Source: an uncultured Ruminococcus sp.
Lineage (GTDB): Bacteria; Bacillota; Clostridia; Oscillospirales; Ruminococcaceae
Length of the DNA: 11,091 bases
Assembly (NCBI GenBank): GCA_937942105.1
Contig: CALDFS010000362.1
Location: 1 to 11,091 of the forward strand
Reading direction: 5' to 3'
Part shown: piece by piece, positions 1 through 7,018 of the stretch
Numbering within the stretch: position 1 is the stretch's first letter
Layout: the number at the start of each line of letters is the position of its first letter
Notes under the pieces: generated by a model
What the model was told of the DNA's origin: nothing
Database searches by the model: none
The model's input: only the letters and a program-made list of their open reading frames with translations
Made by a program: the position numbers and the translations under genes

Positions 1-554
1 TCAAAAAGAAAGATAAGAAAAAGGAAAAAAAGCCTTTTATTGATGAGCTTCTTGATTGGCTGAAATCCTTTGCTTTGGTTTTTGTAGTTATAATCCTGAT
101 ATTTACATTTATCGCAAAGACGGCGATAGTACATGGTCACTCCATGAACGATACTCTTGATGATAAGGACTTTTTGCTTTTGTGGAGCCTTTTGTATACC
201 CCTCAGCAGGGCGACATTATTGCCGCAAACTGTGAAGGGCTGAACGAGGTAATAGTTAAAAGGGTAATAGCAGTAGGCGGACAGGAGGTAAACATAGATT
301 TCAGCACCGGCACGGTTTATGTAGACGGTGAGGTGCTGGATGAACCGTATATCAAGAACCTGACGCTGAACGATGAGCTGGCGTTTAACTATCCTATAAC
401 GGTTGACGAGGGATATTATTTCTGCATGGGAGATAACAGGCAGAATTCCAAGGATTCCAGGCATCCCGATGTGGGACTTGTCTCGCGGGATGATATACTT
501 GGCAAGGCTATTATGAGGGTGTACCCGTTCAACAAAATAAAATTTTTCAAGTAA
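1..554 (+). CDS. lepB: Signal peptidase I, 5' end cut off by window
   Basis: Type I signal peptidase, the membrane-anchored Ser/Lys protease that removes signal peptides from exported proteins. The frame is open from the first base (full codons from position 3), so the start lies before the window. The visible N-terminus is lysine-rich (KKKDKKKEKKP). One membrane segment follows (about bases 69-120, ALVFVVIILIFTFIAKTAIV), running straight into the catalytic-serine motif VHGHSMNDTL. The general-base lysine is in VIVKRVIAVGG, and the conserved C-terminal box is GDNRQNSKDSR. All family signatures are intact and the protein ends normally at KIKFFK. The lysine-rich cytoplasmic tail and single membrane segment fit the Gram-positive type. 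The next gene, rbgA, follows after 4 bp, as in many Bacillota, which suggests one transcript. No promoter is visible because the 5' end is missing. Confidence 0.95.
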   Translation, partial: KKKDKKKEKKPFIDELLDWLKSFALVFVVIILIFTFIAKTAIVHGHSMNDTLDDKDFLLLWSLLYTPQQGDIIAANCEGLNEVIVKRVIAVGGQEVNIDFSTGTVYVDGEVLDEPYIKNLTLNDELAFNYPITVDEGYYFCMGDNRQNSKDSRHPDVGLVSRDDILGKAIMRVYPFNKIKFFK

Positions 555-558
555 AGGA

Positions 559-1461
559 TTGATTATAATAGAGGATAAGCTTACAATACAATGGTTCCCG
601 GGGCATATGGCGAAAACCCGCCGTATGATGGTTGAGAACCTGAAGCTTGTTGATGCTGTTGTTGAGGTTACGGATTCACGAATTCCGCGCTCAAGCAGGA
701 ACCCTGAGATGGATTCTCTTGTGGGAAGAAAGCCAAGGATAGTAGTGCTCAACAAATGCGATGCTGCCGATGATGCAGTAACAGCACAATGGATAGAAAG
801 CTATAAAAAAAGCGGAGTTCCGGCAATTGCGACCGACTGCCGAAGCGGAAAGAACGTCACAAGAATACTGCCGCTGGTTAAAAACGTCTTAGAAGATGAT
901 ATAAAAAGATGGTCGGAAAGAGGGATGACCGGGCGTTCCATCAGACTTATGATAGTGGGAATACCAAACGTCGGCAAATCCTCACTTATAAACAGGCTTG
1001 CAGGCTCCAAGCGCGCCAAGGTTGAGGACAGACCGGGCGTTACCAAGGGCAAGCAGTGGGTTTCGGTGTCAAACGATATCGAGCTTCTGGATATGCCGGG
1101 TGTGCTATGGCCTAAGTTTGAAGATAAGGATGTCGGGCTGTCGCTTGCGTTCACCGGCGCTGTAAAGGATGATATTATTGACATGGAAACGCTTGCCTGC
1201 GAGTTTATAACAAGGCTTAGAAGCATTGACAGCGAACCTATAAAGCAAAGATATAATGTTGATGTATCCGAAGACATGACTTCATATGAGGTTCTTGAAG
1301 CCATAGGCAGAAGAAGGGGATTTTTGATATCCGGCGGAGAAATCAATACCGAAAGAGCGGCGATTATTCTTATGGATGAGTTCCGCTCGGGCAAGCTGGG
1401 CAGGATTTCTCTTGAGCTTCCATACGACATAAATACAATTAACAAAAACGAAAACGGGTGA
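559..1461 (+). CDS. rbgA: Ribosome biogenesis GTPase RbgA (YlqF), circularly permuted
   Basis: GTPase needed for late assembly of the 50S ribosomal subunit in Bacillota. The 300-residue protein shows the circularly permuted motif order of the family: G4 NKCD at residues 65-68 precedes G1 GIPNVGKS (134-141), then a G2 threonine near 162 (PGVTKGKQW) and G3 DMPG (178-181). The N-terminal signature IQWFPGHMAKTRR and the C-terminal RNA-binding region (SGGEINTERAA) are present. The length is close to the B. subtilis protein. The start is awkward: the only standard start codon upstream of IQWFPGHMAK is TTG at 559, which directly abuts the Shine-Dalgarno-like AAAGGA (553-558). In-frame ATA codons at 565 and 568 have better spacing but are non-standard. 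The next ATG (607) would delete the family signature. The stop overlaps the rnhB start region, so the two are probably translationally coupled. The function is secure; the exact start is not. Confidence 0.95.
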   Translation: MIIIEDKLTIQWFPGHMAKTRRMMVENLKLVDAVVEVTDSRIPRSSRNPEMDSLVGRKPRIVVLNKCDAADDAVTAQWIESYKKSGVPAIATDCRSGKNVTRILPLVKNVLEDDIKRWSERGMTGRSIRLMIVGIPNVGKSSLINRLAGSKRAKVEDRPGVTKGKQWVSVSNDIELLDMPGVLWPKFEDKDVGLSLAFTGAVKDDIIDMETLACEFITRLRSIDSEPIKQRYNVDVSEDMTSYEVLEAIGRRRGFLISGGEINTERAAIILMDEFRSGKLGRISLELPYDINTINKNENG

Positions 1462-1466
1462 TGCCT

Positions 1467-2066
1467 ATGACCTTAGCCGAATTTGACAATGATATAAGAA
1501 CGCGTTTTCCGGTTATAGCTGGAGTAGACGAAGCCGGAAGAGGACCGCTTGCGGGCGATGTCTATGCCGCCGCAGTGATACTTCCGCCGGATGCTTGCAT
1601 TGAAGGCATAAACGACTCAAAGAAGCTCTCGCCCAAAAAGCGCGAAAAGCTGTATGACGAGATAATAGAAAAGGCAGAAGCTTACTGTATAGCAAGTGCT
1701 TCGGTCAAGGAAATTGAAGAACTGAATATACTGAACGCCGCCATGCTTGCAATGAAAAGAGCTATCGAAGGTTTGCAAAAGGAAATAGATATAGTGCTTG
1801 TAGACGGCAATAAGGTGCCGGACGTTGCCTTTAAAACCTGCCCCATTGTAAAAGGTGATGCTTCCTCGCAGTCGATAGCGGCGGCATCGATTCTTGCCAA
1901 GGTCGCAAGGGACAGATATATGCTCGAACTGGATAGATTATACCCTCAGTATCAGTTTTTCAAGCATAAGGGCTATGGCACAAAGCTTCATTACGAAATG
2001 ATAAAAAAATACGGAATAAGCAAGGTTCACAGACCGAGCTTTTTGAAGAATCTGAATGAAAAATGA
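1467..2066 (+). CDS. rnhB: Ribonuclease HII
   Basis: Endonuclease that cuts the RNA strand of RNA-DNA hybrids and removes single ribonucleotides misincorporated in DNA. With the start at 1467 the protein has 199 residues. The catalytic acidic set is visible: D21 and E22 in GVDEAGRGPLAG, D113 in LVDGNKVP, and D131 in KGDASSQSIAAASILAKVARDR. The GRG hybrid-recognition motif is at 24-26, and the C-terminal GYGTKLHYEMIKKYG block is typical. Possible starts are GTG 1458, ATG 1461 (overlapping the rbgA stop as TGATG) and ATG 1467. I prefer 1467 because GGTGAT at 1457-1462 matches the extended anti-Shine-Dalgarno pairing at good spacing. The gene sits in the usual rbgA-rnhB-yraN order, and its last 11 bases overlap the next gene. 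Confidence 0.95.
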   Translation: MTLAEFDNDIRTRFPVIAGVDEAGRGPLAGDVYAAAVILPPDACIEGINDSKKLSPKKREKLYDEIIEKAEAYCIASASVKEIEELNILNAAMLAMKRAIEGLQKEIDIVLVDGNKVPDVAFKTCPIVKGDASSQSIAAASILAKVARDRYMLELDRLYPQYQFFKHKGYGTKLHYEMIKKYGISKVHRPSFLKNLNEK

Positions 2067-2430
2067 CATGACTTCAAGAGAAATAGGAAATATCGGCGAG
2101 GAATTCACCGCGCAGTTTCTAATAAAAAAGGGCTGTGAAATACTTGAAAGAAACTTTACAGTGCGCGGCGGGGAAATCGATATAATCGCGAAGAAGGGGA
2201 AGCTCATTCATTTTGTAGAGGTCAAGTCAAGAAAGAAGGACCCTCTTTCAAGCGGCGAAGAGGCATTGACAAAAACCAAGATATCGCGTATCATAAAAGC
2301 GGCTCATGAATATATTAACCGCAATGAGATTGACAGCAGCGCAGTTTACGACGCAGCAATAGTTGAAATCAATGACGGCGTTGTGACGGGCTTTGATTAT
2401 ATTCAAAGCGCTTTTACCGAATCAACTTAA
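2056..2430 (+). CDS. yraN: YraN family (UPF0102) endonuclease-fold protein
   Basis: Small protein of the UPF0102/YraN family, which has a restriction-endonuclease-like (PD-(D/E)XK) fold. Its cellular role is not well established. The 124 residues carry the family signature GGEIDIIAKKGKLIHFVEVKSR, with the likely metal-site residues E40, D42, E55 and K57. The N-terminal REIGNIGEEFTAQFLIKKG helix matches the family opening. The start at 2056 overlaps rnhB by 11 bases. ATG at 2068, two bases after the rnhB stop, would begin MTSREIGNIGEE and is about equally plausible. Neither start has a strong ribosome binding site, so translational coupling to rnhB is likely. The rnhB-yraN pairing is common in Bacillota, and a link to DNA or RNA-hybrid repair is only an inference from that context. 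Confidence 0.9.
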   Translation: MKNDMTSREIGNIGEEFTAQFLIKKGCEILERNFTVRGGEIDIIAKKGKLIHFVEVKSRKKDPLSSGEEALTKTKISRIIKAAHEYINRNEIDSSAVYDAAIVEINDGVVTGFDYIQSAFTEST

Positions 2431-2468
2431 TATACCTGATAATTTTCACCGAAAGGATGATTTTATAA

Positions 2469-3965
2469 ATGTACTATCAAAGCACAAGAAACAAAAACCT
2501 TAAAGTTACCTCTGCTCAGGCAATAGCCCAGGGAATATCCGAGGATGGGGGACTTTTCATCCCGGAAAGCATACCGAGCATAACTTCGGATGACATTAAG
2601 TCTCTTTGCGAAATGAGCTATCCTGAAAGAGCGGTATTCGTCTTTTCAAAGTTCTTAACAGACTTCTCAGAGGCTGAAATAAGATACTGCGTTGAGGGAG
2701 CGTATAATACCCGTAATTTTGACAGCAAAAGCATCATGGAGCTTGCCCACCTGTTCGACGGCAGATATATGCTGGAGCTTTGGCACGGTCCTACCTGTGC
2801 TTTTAAGGATATGGCTTTGCAGATACTTCCTTATTTGCTTACAACATCTGTGAAGAAGCTCGGAATCGATAAAAAGGTTGTAATCTTAGTTGCAACCTCG
2901 GGCGATACCGGAAAGGCGGCTTTAGAGGGCTTTAAAGATGTTCTCGGAACCGAGATTTTAGTATTCTATCCCGCTGACGGCGTAAGCGCCATGCAGAAGC
3001 TTCAGATGACCACTCAGGAAGGCGATAACGTTTCTGTCTGTGCAATAAAGGGCAACTTTGATGACGCTCAGACCGGCGTTAAGAAGATATTTACCGACCC
3101 TGAAACAGCTGCTGTTCTCGACAAAAACGGAATGATGTTCTCAAGCGCAAACTCCATAAACTGGGGCAGACTTGCTCCGCAGATAATCTATTATGTATCG
3201 TCCTATGCGGAGCTTCTTAAAAACGGTGAGATTTCCGAGGGCGAAAATATAAATATCTGCGTTCCAACAGGCAACTTTGGCAACATCCTTGCGGCGTACT
3301 ATGCAAAAAAGATGGGTGTTCCGATAAACAAGCTTATCTGTGCATCAAATTCAAACAATGTCCTAACCGATTTCATAAATACCGGTGTTTACGACAGAAA
3401 CAGAAAGTTCTACACAACCATTTCACCGTCTATGGATATCCTTATATCCTCTAACCTTGAAAGACTGCTTTATATCCTTTCCGGCGGGGATGATGAGTAT
3501 ATAAGAAAGATATACTCCGAGCTTTCGTCCTGCGGAAGATTCGAGGTCACAGATTCCATCAAGGCGGCCCTTAAAGAGGACTTCGCCTGCGGCTTCTGCT
3601 CTGATGATGAAACCAAGGCGGCAATCAAATCGGTGTATGAGAAATATTCCTACACGATGGACACCCATACCGCAGTCGCCCAGAAGGTATATGAGGATTA
3701 CGCCGCAAAGACGGGTGACAATACTAAGACTGTAATAGCTTCCACCGCAAGCCCCTATAAATTCTCGGCTTCCGTTCTTGAAGCTCTGGGCAGGCTTCCC
3801 GAAAATGCGGACGAATTCGCGCTTACCGAGGCATTGGAAAAAGCAAGCGGAATGACTGTTCCCGCTGCACTTGCATCATTAAAATCAAAGGAAATCAGAT
3901 TCAAGGATACAGTCAGCAAGGAAGAAATGCATCAGGCGGTTTTCGGATTCCTGAAAATAAAATAG
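2469..3965 (+). CDS. thrC: Threonine synthase
   Basis: PLP enzyme converting O-phospho-L-homoserine to L-threonine and phosphate, the last step of threonine synthesis. The 498-residue protein belongs to the longer threonine synthase class: N-terminal MYYQSTRNKN and EDGGLFIPE, then LWHGPTCAFKDMALQ with the PLP Schiff-base lysine K113. The phosphate/substrate loop VATSGDTGKAALEG starts near residue 141. PTGNFGNILAAYYAKKMG also fits the PLP-binding region. A good Shine-Dalgarno sequence, GAAAGGATGA, lies 8 to 10 bases before ATG. It follows yraN by 38 bp with no visible terminator, so it may be read from the upstream operon. The usual partners hom and thrB are not in the window. The TAG stop is the outer edge of a 12-bp hairpin that looks like the terminator of the convergent DUF1540 gene. 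Confidence 0.96.
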   Translation: MYYQSTRNKNLKVTSAQAIAQGISEDGGLFIPESIPSITSDDIKSLCEMSYPERAVFVFSKFLTDFSEAEIRYCVEGAYNTRNFDSKSIMELAHLFDGRYMLELWHGPTCAFKDMALQILPYLLTTSVKKLGIDKKVVILVATSGDTGKAALEGFKDVLGTEILVFYPADGVSAMQKLQMTTQEGDNVSVCAIKGNFDDAQTGVKKIFTDPETAAVLDKNGMMFSSANSINWGRLAPQIIYYVSSYAELLKNGEISEGENINICVPTGNFGNILAAYYAKKMGVPINKLICASNSNNVLTDFINTGVYDRNRKFYTTISPSMDILISSNLERLLYILSGGDDEYIRKIYSELSSCGRFEVTDSIKAALKEDFACGFCSDDETKAAIKSVYEKYSYTMDTHTAVAQKVYEDYAAKTGDNTKTVIASTASPYKFSASVLEALGRLPENADEFALTEALEKASGMTVPAALASLKSKEIRFKDTVSKEEMHQAVFGFLKIK

Positions 3966-3990
3966 GAGTCGGTTGTATAACCGACTCCTA
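3954..3990 (-). terminator. Intrinsic terminator of the DUF1540 gene, overlapping the thrC 3' end
   Basis: A perfect 12-bp inverted repeat (TAGGAGTCGGTT at 3963-3974 with AACCGACTCCTA at 3979-3990) has a 4-base loop. Read on the minus strand, the stem is followed at once by TTTTATTTT, a proper U-tract. Read on the plus strand it is followed by CCAAAAAGC, so it is not a good terminator for thrC. The outer stem bases are the thrC stop codon, and the minus-strand U-tract is encoded by the last thrC codons. Confidence 0.8.
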
Positions 3991-4025
3991 CCAAAAAGCT
4001 TCTGACTCAGCGTGCAGATCGCAGA

Positions 4026-4196
4026 TCAGCAGCTTCTCGGCTTAAAGGTTTTGCACTCTGTCTGAGCTGAGCAGTTGGGATTCGAGCAGCCGCAGCAGCA
4101 AACATCAATTTTGCCGGCAACACATTCCTTGGAATCTCTGTTGTATACGCAGTTGGAAACATCACACTTTATGCCGTAAATCTTATCGTGTTCCAT
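4026..4196 (-). CDS. Cysteine-rich DUF1540 domain protein (56 aa)
   Basis: Short minus-strand gene starting at ATG 4196 and ending at TGA 4026. The product begins MEHDKIYGIKCDVSNCVYN and ends CKTFKPRSC. The pattern IKCDVSNCVYN, then C25-V-A, then C48-KTF matches the DUF1540 family, common in Clostridia and Bacilli and of unknown function (possibly metal-binding, an inference from the cysteines). Ten of 56 residues are cysteine (11, 16, 25, 33, 34, 35, 37, 42, 48, 56). The CCCGC run at 33-37 goes beyond the usual DUF1540 core. A ribosome binding site AAGAAAGGAA lies upstream, a sigma-A-like promoter is at 4268-4295 and a terminator at 3954-3990, so it is a complete monocistronic unit. It converges on thrC and diverges from the metallophosphoesterase gene. 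The remaining bases 3991-4025 hold only 3' untranslated sequence with a tandem GCAGATC. Confidence 0.85.
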   Translation of the reverse strand: MEHDKIYGIKCDVSNCVYNRDSKECVAGKIDVCCCGCSNPNCSAQTECKTFKPRSC

Positions 4197-4239
4197 AATA
4201 GTTAGTTCCTTTCTTGTTTTAGCGATAGATTTGAAAGTA

Positions 4240-4269
4240 CTTATTTCTAAGCATAGCGCTTATTCTAAG
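4240..4269. repeat. Two tandem operator-like palindromes in the divergent intergenic region
   Basis: CTTATTTCTAAG (4240-4251) and CTTATTCTAAG (4259-4269) are near-identical copies, each an interrupted palindrome CTTA-N3/4-TAAG. Their centres are about 18-19 bp apart. The second overlaps the -10 to +1 region of the DUF1540 promoter and the first lies just downstream of its start. The placement fits a repressor operator pair; the regulator is unknown. Confidence 0.4.
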
Positions 4270-4295
4270 TATAAATATTATTAACGGCAAATCAA
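4268..4295 (-). promoter_or_regulatory. Sigma-A-type promoter of the DUF1540 gene
   Basis: On the minus strand TTGATT (-35, plus-strand 4290-4295) is separated by 16 bp from TATACT (-10, plus-strand 4268-4273). The predicted transcript starts near 4261, giving a leader of about 65 bases before ATG 4196. No equally good plus-strand promoter for the metallophosphoesterase gene was found in the same intergenic stretch (4197-4319). Confidence 0.6.
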
Positions 4296-4319
4296 AATAT
4301 ATTCGTTGGAGGCGGTTTG

Positions 4320-5030
4320 ATGTCTTTATTTGTCATAGCAGATCTGCATCTTTCGCTTTCAGCGGATAAGCCGATGGATATTTTCGGCGGATGGGACAAT
4401 TATGTGGAGCGCCTTCAAGCCAACTGGCAGGAAAGCGTTACGCCGGATGATACCGTTGTCATTCCCGGGGATATTTCCTGGGCGATGGGTCTTGAAAATG
4501 CTCTTGCGGATTTTAAGTTCATTGATAAGTTGGGTGGCAAAAAAATCATATTAAAAGGAAATCATGACTACTGGTGGACAACTAAATCAAAGGCGGATAG
4601 GTTTTTTGCAGATAACGGCATTGAAAGCATAAGCATACTTCATAATAACCATTATAGCTATGGAGATATTGGCATCTGCGGCACAAGGGGCTGGATAAAC
4701 GACGGAAGCGAGCCTTGCGATGCCAAGGTCATACGCCGCGAGGCTATGAGGCTGGAAAGATCTATAGAATCCGCTTTGGCAGAGAATTTGCGCCCGATAG
4801 TTTTCCTGCATTACCCGCCGGTATTTGCAAATGTGACTAATCCGGAAATTTTAGATGTTTTGCTCAAATACAATATAAAACAGTGCTTTTATGGTCATCT
4901 GCATGGTCCGTCCTGCGGATTGGCAGTCAATGGGACAAGATATGGCATAGATTTTCGCTTGATATCAAGTGATTATTTACAGTTCAGACCGCTTAACATA
5001 ACCGAAATTGTGCAAAATGCCAAATTATAG
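4320..5030 (+). CDS. Calcineurin-like metallophosphoesterase (COG1768-type)
   Basis: Predicted two-metal phosphohydrolase of the calcineurin-like superfamily; its substrate cannot be told from sequence. The 236 residues carry the complete metal-site series: D8 and H10 (IADLHLS), D51 (IPGDISWAMGLE), N81 and H82 (LKGNHDYWWTTK), H164 (FLHYPPV), and H193 and H195 (YGHLHGPS). The GDISWAM and GNHDYWW variants are typical of the COG1768 group. I chose ATG 4320 over TTG 4317 because GGAGG at 4308-4312 sits 7 bases upstream. There is no signal peptide or membrane segment, so it is probably cytoplasmic. It is divergent from the DUF1540 gene. The next gene, tig, starts 82 bp later with its own promoter, and the link to the tig-clp block looks positional. 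Confidence 0.9.
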   Translation: MSLFVIADLHLSLSADKPMDIFGGWDNYVERLQANWQESVTPDDTVVIPGDISWAMGLENALADFKFIDKLGGKKIILKGNHDYWWTTKSKADRFFADNGIESISILHNNHYSYGDIGICGTRGWINDGSEPCDAKVIRREAMRLERSIESALAENLRPIVFLHYPPVFANVTNPEILDVLLKYNIKQCFYGHLHGPSCGLAVNGTRYGIDFRLISSDYLQFRPLNITEIVQNAKL

Positions 5031-5038
5031 TTTTTCTA

Positions 5039-5067
5039 TAGAAAAAAATTTTTTGGTGTGCTATACT
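5039..5067 (+). promoter_or_regulatory. Extended -10 promoter for tig (and probably clpP, clpX)
   Basis: TAGAAA (5039-5044, four of six matches to TTGACA) is followed after 17 bp by TATACT (5062-5067), preceded by TGC, giving an extended -10. Transcription would begin near 5074, about 40 bases before the tig ATG. A perfect palindrome TTTTTCTATAGAAAAA (5031-5046) overlaps the -35, and an A7T6 tract follows. No GC-rich terminator separates the upstream phosphoesterase gene. Confidence 0.6.
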
Positions 5068-5112
5068 TAGTTATTGTGTATTAATATCATTAATTATACA
5101 GGAGGACGTAAT

Positions 5113-6390
5113 ATGTTAAAATCCAAAAATCAGGTAGAAACAAACAAATACGAATTGGAGATAGAGGTTTCGGCAGAGGCTTTTGAAGAGGCATTGCAGA
5201 GGTCCTATCTTAAGAACAAGGCTAAAATCACAATCAATGGTTTCCGCCCGGGCAAGGCTCCCAGAAAGATCATTGAAAAGGAATACGGCGAAGAGGTCTT
5301 CTTTGAGGATGCTGTAAACGATGTTTACGGTCCCGCTGTTGAGGAAGCTGTAAAGGAGGCTGAGCTTATCCTTGTTGCCGCTCCCGATGTTGAAGTCACC
5401 GAGGTTTCCAAGGCTGCCGGCGTTAAGTTCAAGGCGACCTGCACCACCAAGCCTGTTGTTGATATCAAGGATTACAAGGGTATAAACGTAAAGAAAACAG
5501 TCAATGCTGTTACAGACGAGGCTGTTGAGCATGAGATAGGTCATATGCTCGAAAAGAATTCAAGAACCATCAGCGTTGATGACAGAGCCGCCCAGAACGG
5601 CGATGATGTAGTTATCGACTTTGAGGGCTTCAAGGACGGTGTTGCGTTCGACGGCGGCAAGGCAGAGAAGTTCACGCTTAAGCTTGGAAGCGGCCAGTTC
5701 ATCCCTGGCTTTGAGGATCAGGTTGTTGGTCATAACGTTGGCGATGAGTTTGATATCAACGTAACCTTCCCCGAGGAGTATCAGGCTAAAGAGCTTGCAG
5801 GTGCGCCTGTAGTCTTCAAAATCAAGCTTCATGAAATCATGACCACCGAGCTTCCTGAGCTTGATGACGATTTCGTTAAGGACACTTCCGATTTCAACAC
5901 TGTTGAAGAATTAAGAGCAGACGTAAGAAAGCATCTTGAAGAGGATGCCGAAAAGCAGGCTGACAACGAGGTTGAAACCGCAATTTTGGACGCTGTAATC
6001 AATAAATTAGAGGGCGAGATTCCCGAGGTTATGTATGAGAATAAGGTAAACGATATGATTGAAGACCTTTCTCAGCGTTTGGCTCAGCAGGGAATTCAGC
6101 TGGATATGTATCTTCAGTTCACCGGCATGACTATGGATTCTTTAAAGACCACCTACCGCGAGCAGGCCGAAAAGCAGGTTAAGCTTCGCTTGGCTCTTGA
6201 AAAGGTAGTTGAGCTTGAAGCTATCGAGCCCACCGAAGAGGAAATCGAGCAGGAGTTTGCTCATATCGGCGAACATTATAATATGCCTGTTGAAACCGTT
6301 AAGAAGTACATCCGCGCAGAGGATATCAAGCTTGATGTTGCAGTAGGTAAGGCAGTAGATCTTATCAAGGACAGCGCAGTTATCGAATAA
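5113..6390 (+). CDS. tig: Trigger factor, ribosome-associated chaperone and prolyl isomerase
   Basis: Chaperone that docks at the ribosomal exit tunnel, shields nascent chains and has FKBP-type prolyl isomerase activity. The 425-residue product has the three-part family layout. The N-terminal ribosome-binding domain carries the signature INGFRPGKAPRK (GFRPGK at 43-48). The FKBP-like domain spans about 161-242 (NGDDVVIDFEGFKDG through VVFKIKLHEI). The rest, to about 425, is the long helical substrate-binding domain. Open reading frame extends upstream to TTG 5074, but ATG 5113 is clearly the start: AGGAGG at 5100-5105 sits 7 bases before it and the family N-terminus begins there. It is followed 35 bp later by clpP, the standard tig-clpP-clpX order in Bacillota. 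A strong ribosome binding site and an extended -10 promoter fit a highly expressed gene. Confidence 0.97.
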   Translation: MLKSKNQVETNKYELEIEVSAEAFEEALQRSYLKNKAKITINGFRPGKAPRKIIEKEYGEEVFFEDAVNDVYGPAVEEAVKEAELILVAAPDVEVTEVSKAAGVKFKATCTTKPVVDIKDYKGINVKKTVNAVTDEAVEHEIGHMLEKNSRTISVDDRAAQNGDDVVIDFEGFKDGVAFDGGKAEKFTLKLGSGQFIPGFEDQVVGHNVGDEFDINVTFPEEYQAKELAGAPVVFKIKLHEIMTTELPELDDDFVKDTSDFNTVEELRADVRKHLEEDAEKQADNEVETAILDAVINKLEGEIPEVMYENKVNDMIEDLSQRLAQQGIQLDMYLQFTGMTMDSLKTTYREQAEKQVKLRLALEKVVELEAIEPTEEEIEQEFAHIGEHYNMPVETVKKYIRAEDIKLDVAVGKAVDLIKDSAVIE

Positions 6391-6425
6391 TTTTTGTTTT
6401 TGCTTACATTTTTAGGAGGAGCAAT

Positions 6426-7013
6426 ATGGCATTAGTACCAAACGTAATAGAGCAAACAAGCCATGGTGAAAGATTTTATGATATCTTTTCCAGACTTCTT
6501 AACGACAGAATCATAGTTCTGTCAGACGAAGTTAACGATGCTACGGCAAGCATAGTAGTTGCACAGCTTCTGTTTTTGGAGAGTCAGGATTCCGAAAAGG
6601 ATATATATCTTTACATCAACAGCCCCGGCGGCTCTATAACCGCAGGCTTTGCGATTTATGATACCATGCAGTATGTAAAGTGCGACGTTTCTACGATTTG
6701 CGTAGGTATGGCGGCTTCCATGGGCTCGTTCCTGCTTGCCGGCGGCGCAAAGGGCAAGCGCATAGCTCTGCCCAACAGTGAAATTTTGATTCATCAGCCG
6801 CTTATAGGCGGAGGTCTTTCCGGTCAGTGCACCGATATTAAGATTCATTCTGATCATCTTGTCAGAACAAGAGAGAAGCTTAACAGAATCCTTGCACAGA
6901 ACACCGGAAGAACGATTGAAGAAATCCAGCGCGACACCGAAAGGGATAACTATATGACCGCAGAGGAAGCCGTTGCATACGGTCTTATCGACAAGGTCAT
7001 TGAAAAGCAGTAA
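6426..7013 (+). CDS. clpP: ATP-dependent Clp protease proteolytic subunit
   Basis: Serine protease that forms the double heptameric chamber degrading substrates unfolded by ClpX or ClpC/ClpA-type ATPases. The 195-residue product is full length and shows the catalytic triad: S98 (GMAASMGSF), H123 (EILIHQPL) and D174 (RDTERDNY, by alignment with the E. coli RDTERD motif). YINSPGGSITAGFAIYDTM is the canonical oxyanion and handle-start region. The segment after the catalytic histidine, HQPLIGGGLSGQCTDI, is two residues longer than the HQPLGGxQGQATDI of E. coli and B. subtilis ClpP, shifting the catalytic aspartate by two. The short N-terminus (MALVPNVIEQTSHGER) implies little or no propeptide. 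AGGAGGAGC gives a strong ribosome binding site. The gene lies 35 bp after tig and is followed by a large hairpin region before clpX. Confidence 0.97.
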   Translation: MALVPNVIEQTSHGERFYDIFSRLLNDRIIVLSDEVNDATASIVVAQLLFLESQDSEKDIYLYINSPGGSITAGFAIYDTMQYVKCDVSTICVGMAASMGSFLLAGGAKGKRIALPNSEILIHQPLIGGGLSGQCTDIKIHSDHLVRTREKLNRILAQNTGRTIEEIQRDTERDNYMTAEEAVAYGLIDKVIEKQ

Positions 7014-7018
7014 TTCAA

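Noticed and set aside
801..1445. Long minus-strand open frame opposite rbgA
   Set aside because: It mirrors the codon structure of rbgA, has a low-complexity serine/leucine-rich product, no ribosome binding site and no recognisable family.
3963..3990. thrC terminator on the plus strand
   Set aside because: The hairpin is strong but is followed by CCAAAAAGC, with no T-run on the plus strand; the U-tract is on the minus strand only.
4003..4031. Tandem GCAGATC repeat at the DUF1540 gene 3' end as a repeat array
   Set aside because: Only two adjacent 7-base copies, too short to call an array or attachment site.
5074..5112. Upstream extension of trigger factor from TTG 5074
   Set aside because: The extension (MCINIINYTGGRN) translates the leader and the Shine-Dalgarno sequence itself; AGGAGG is correctly spaced for ATG 5113.
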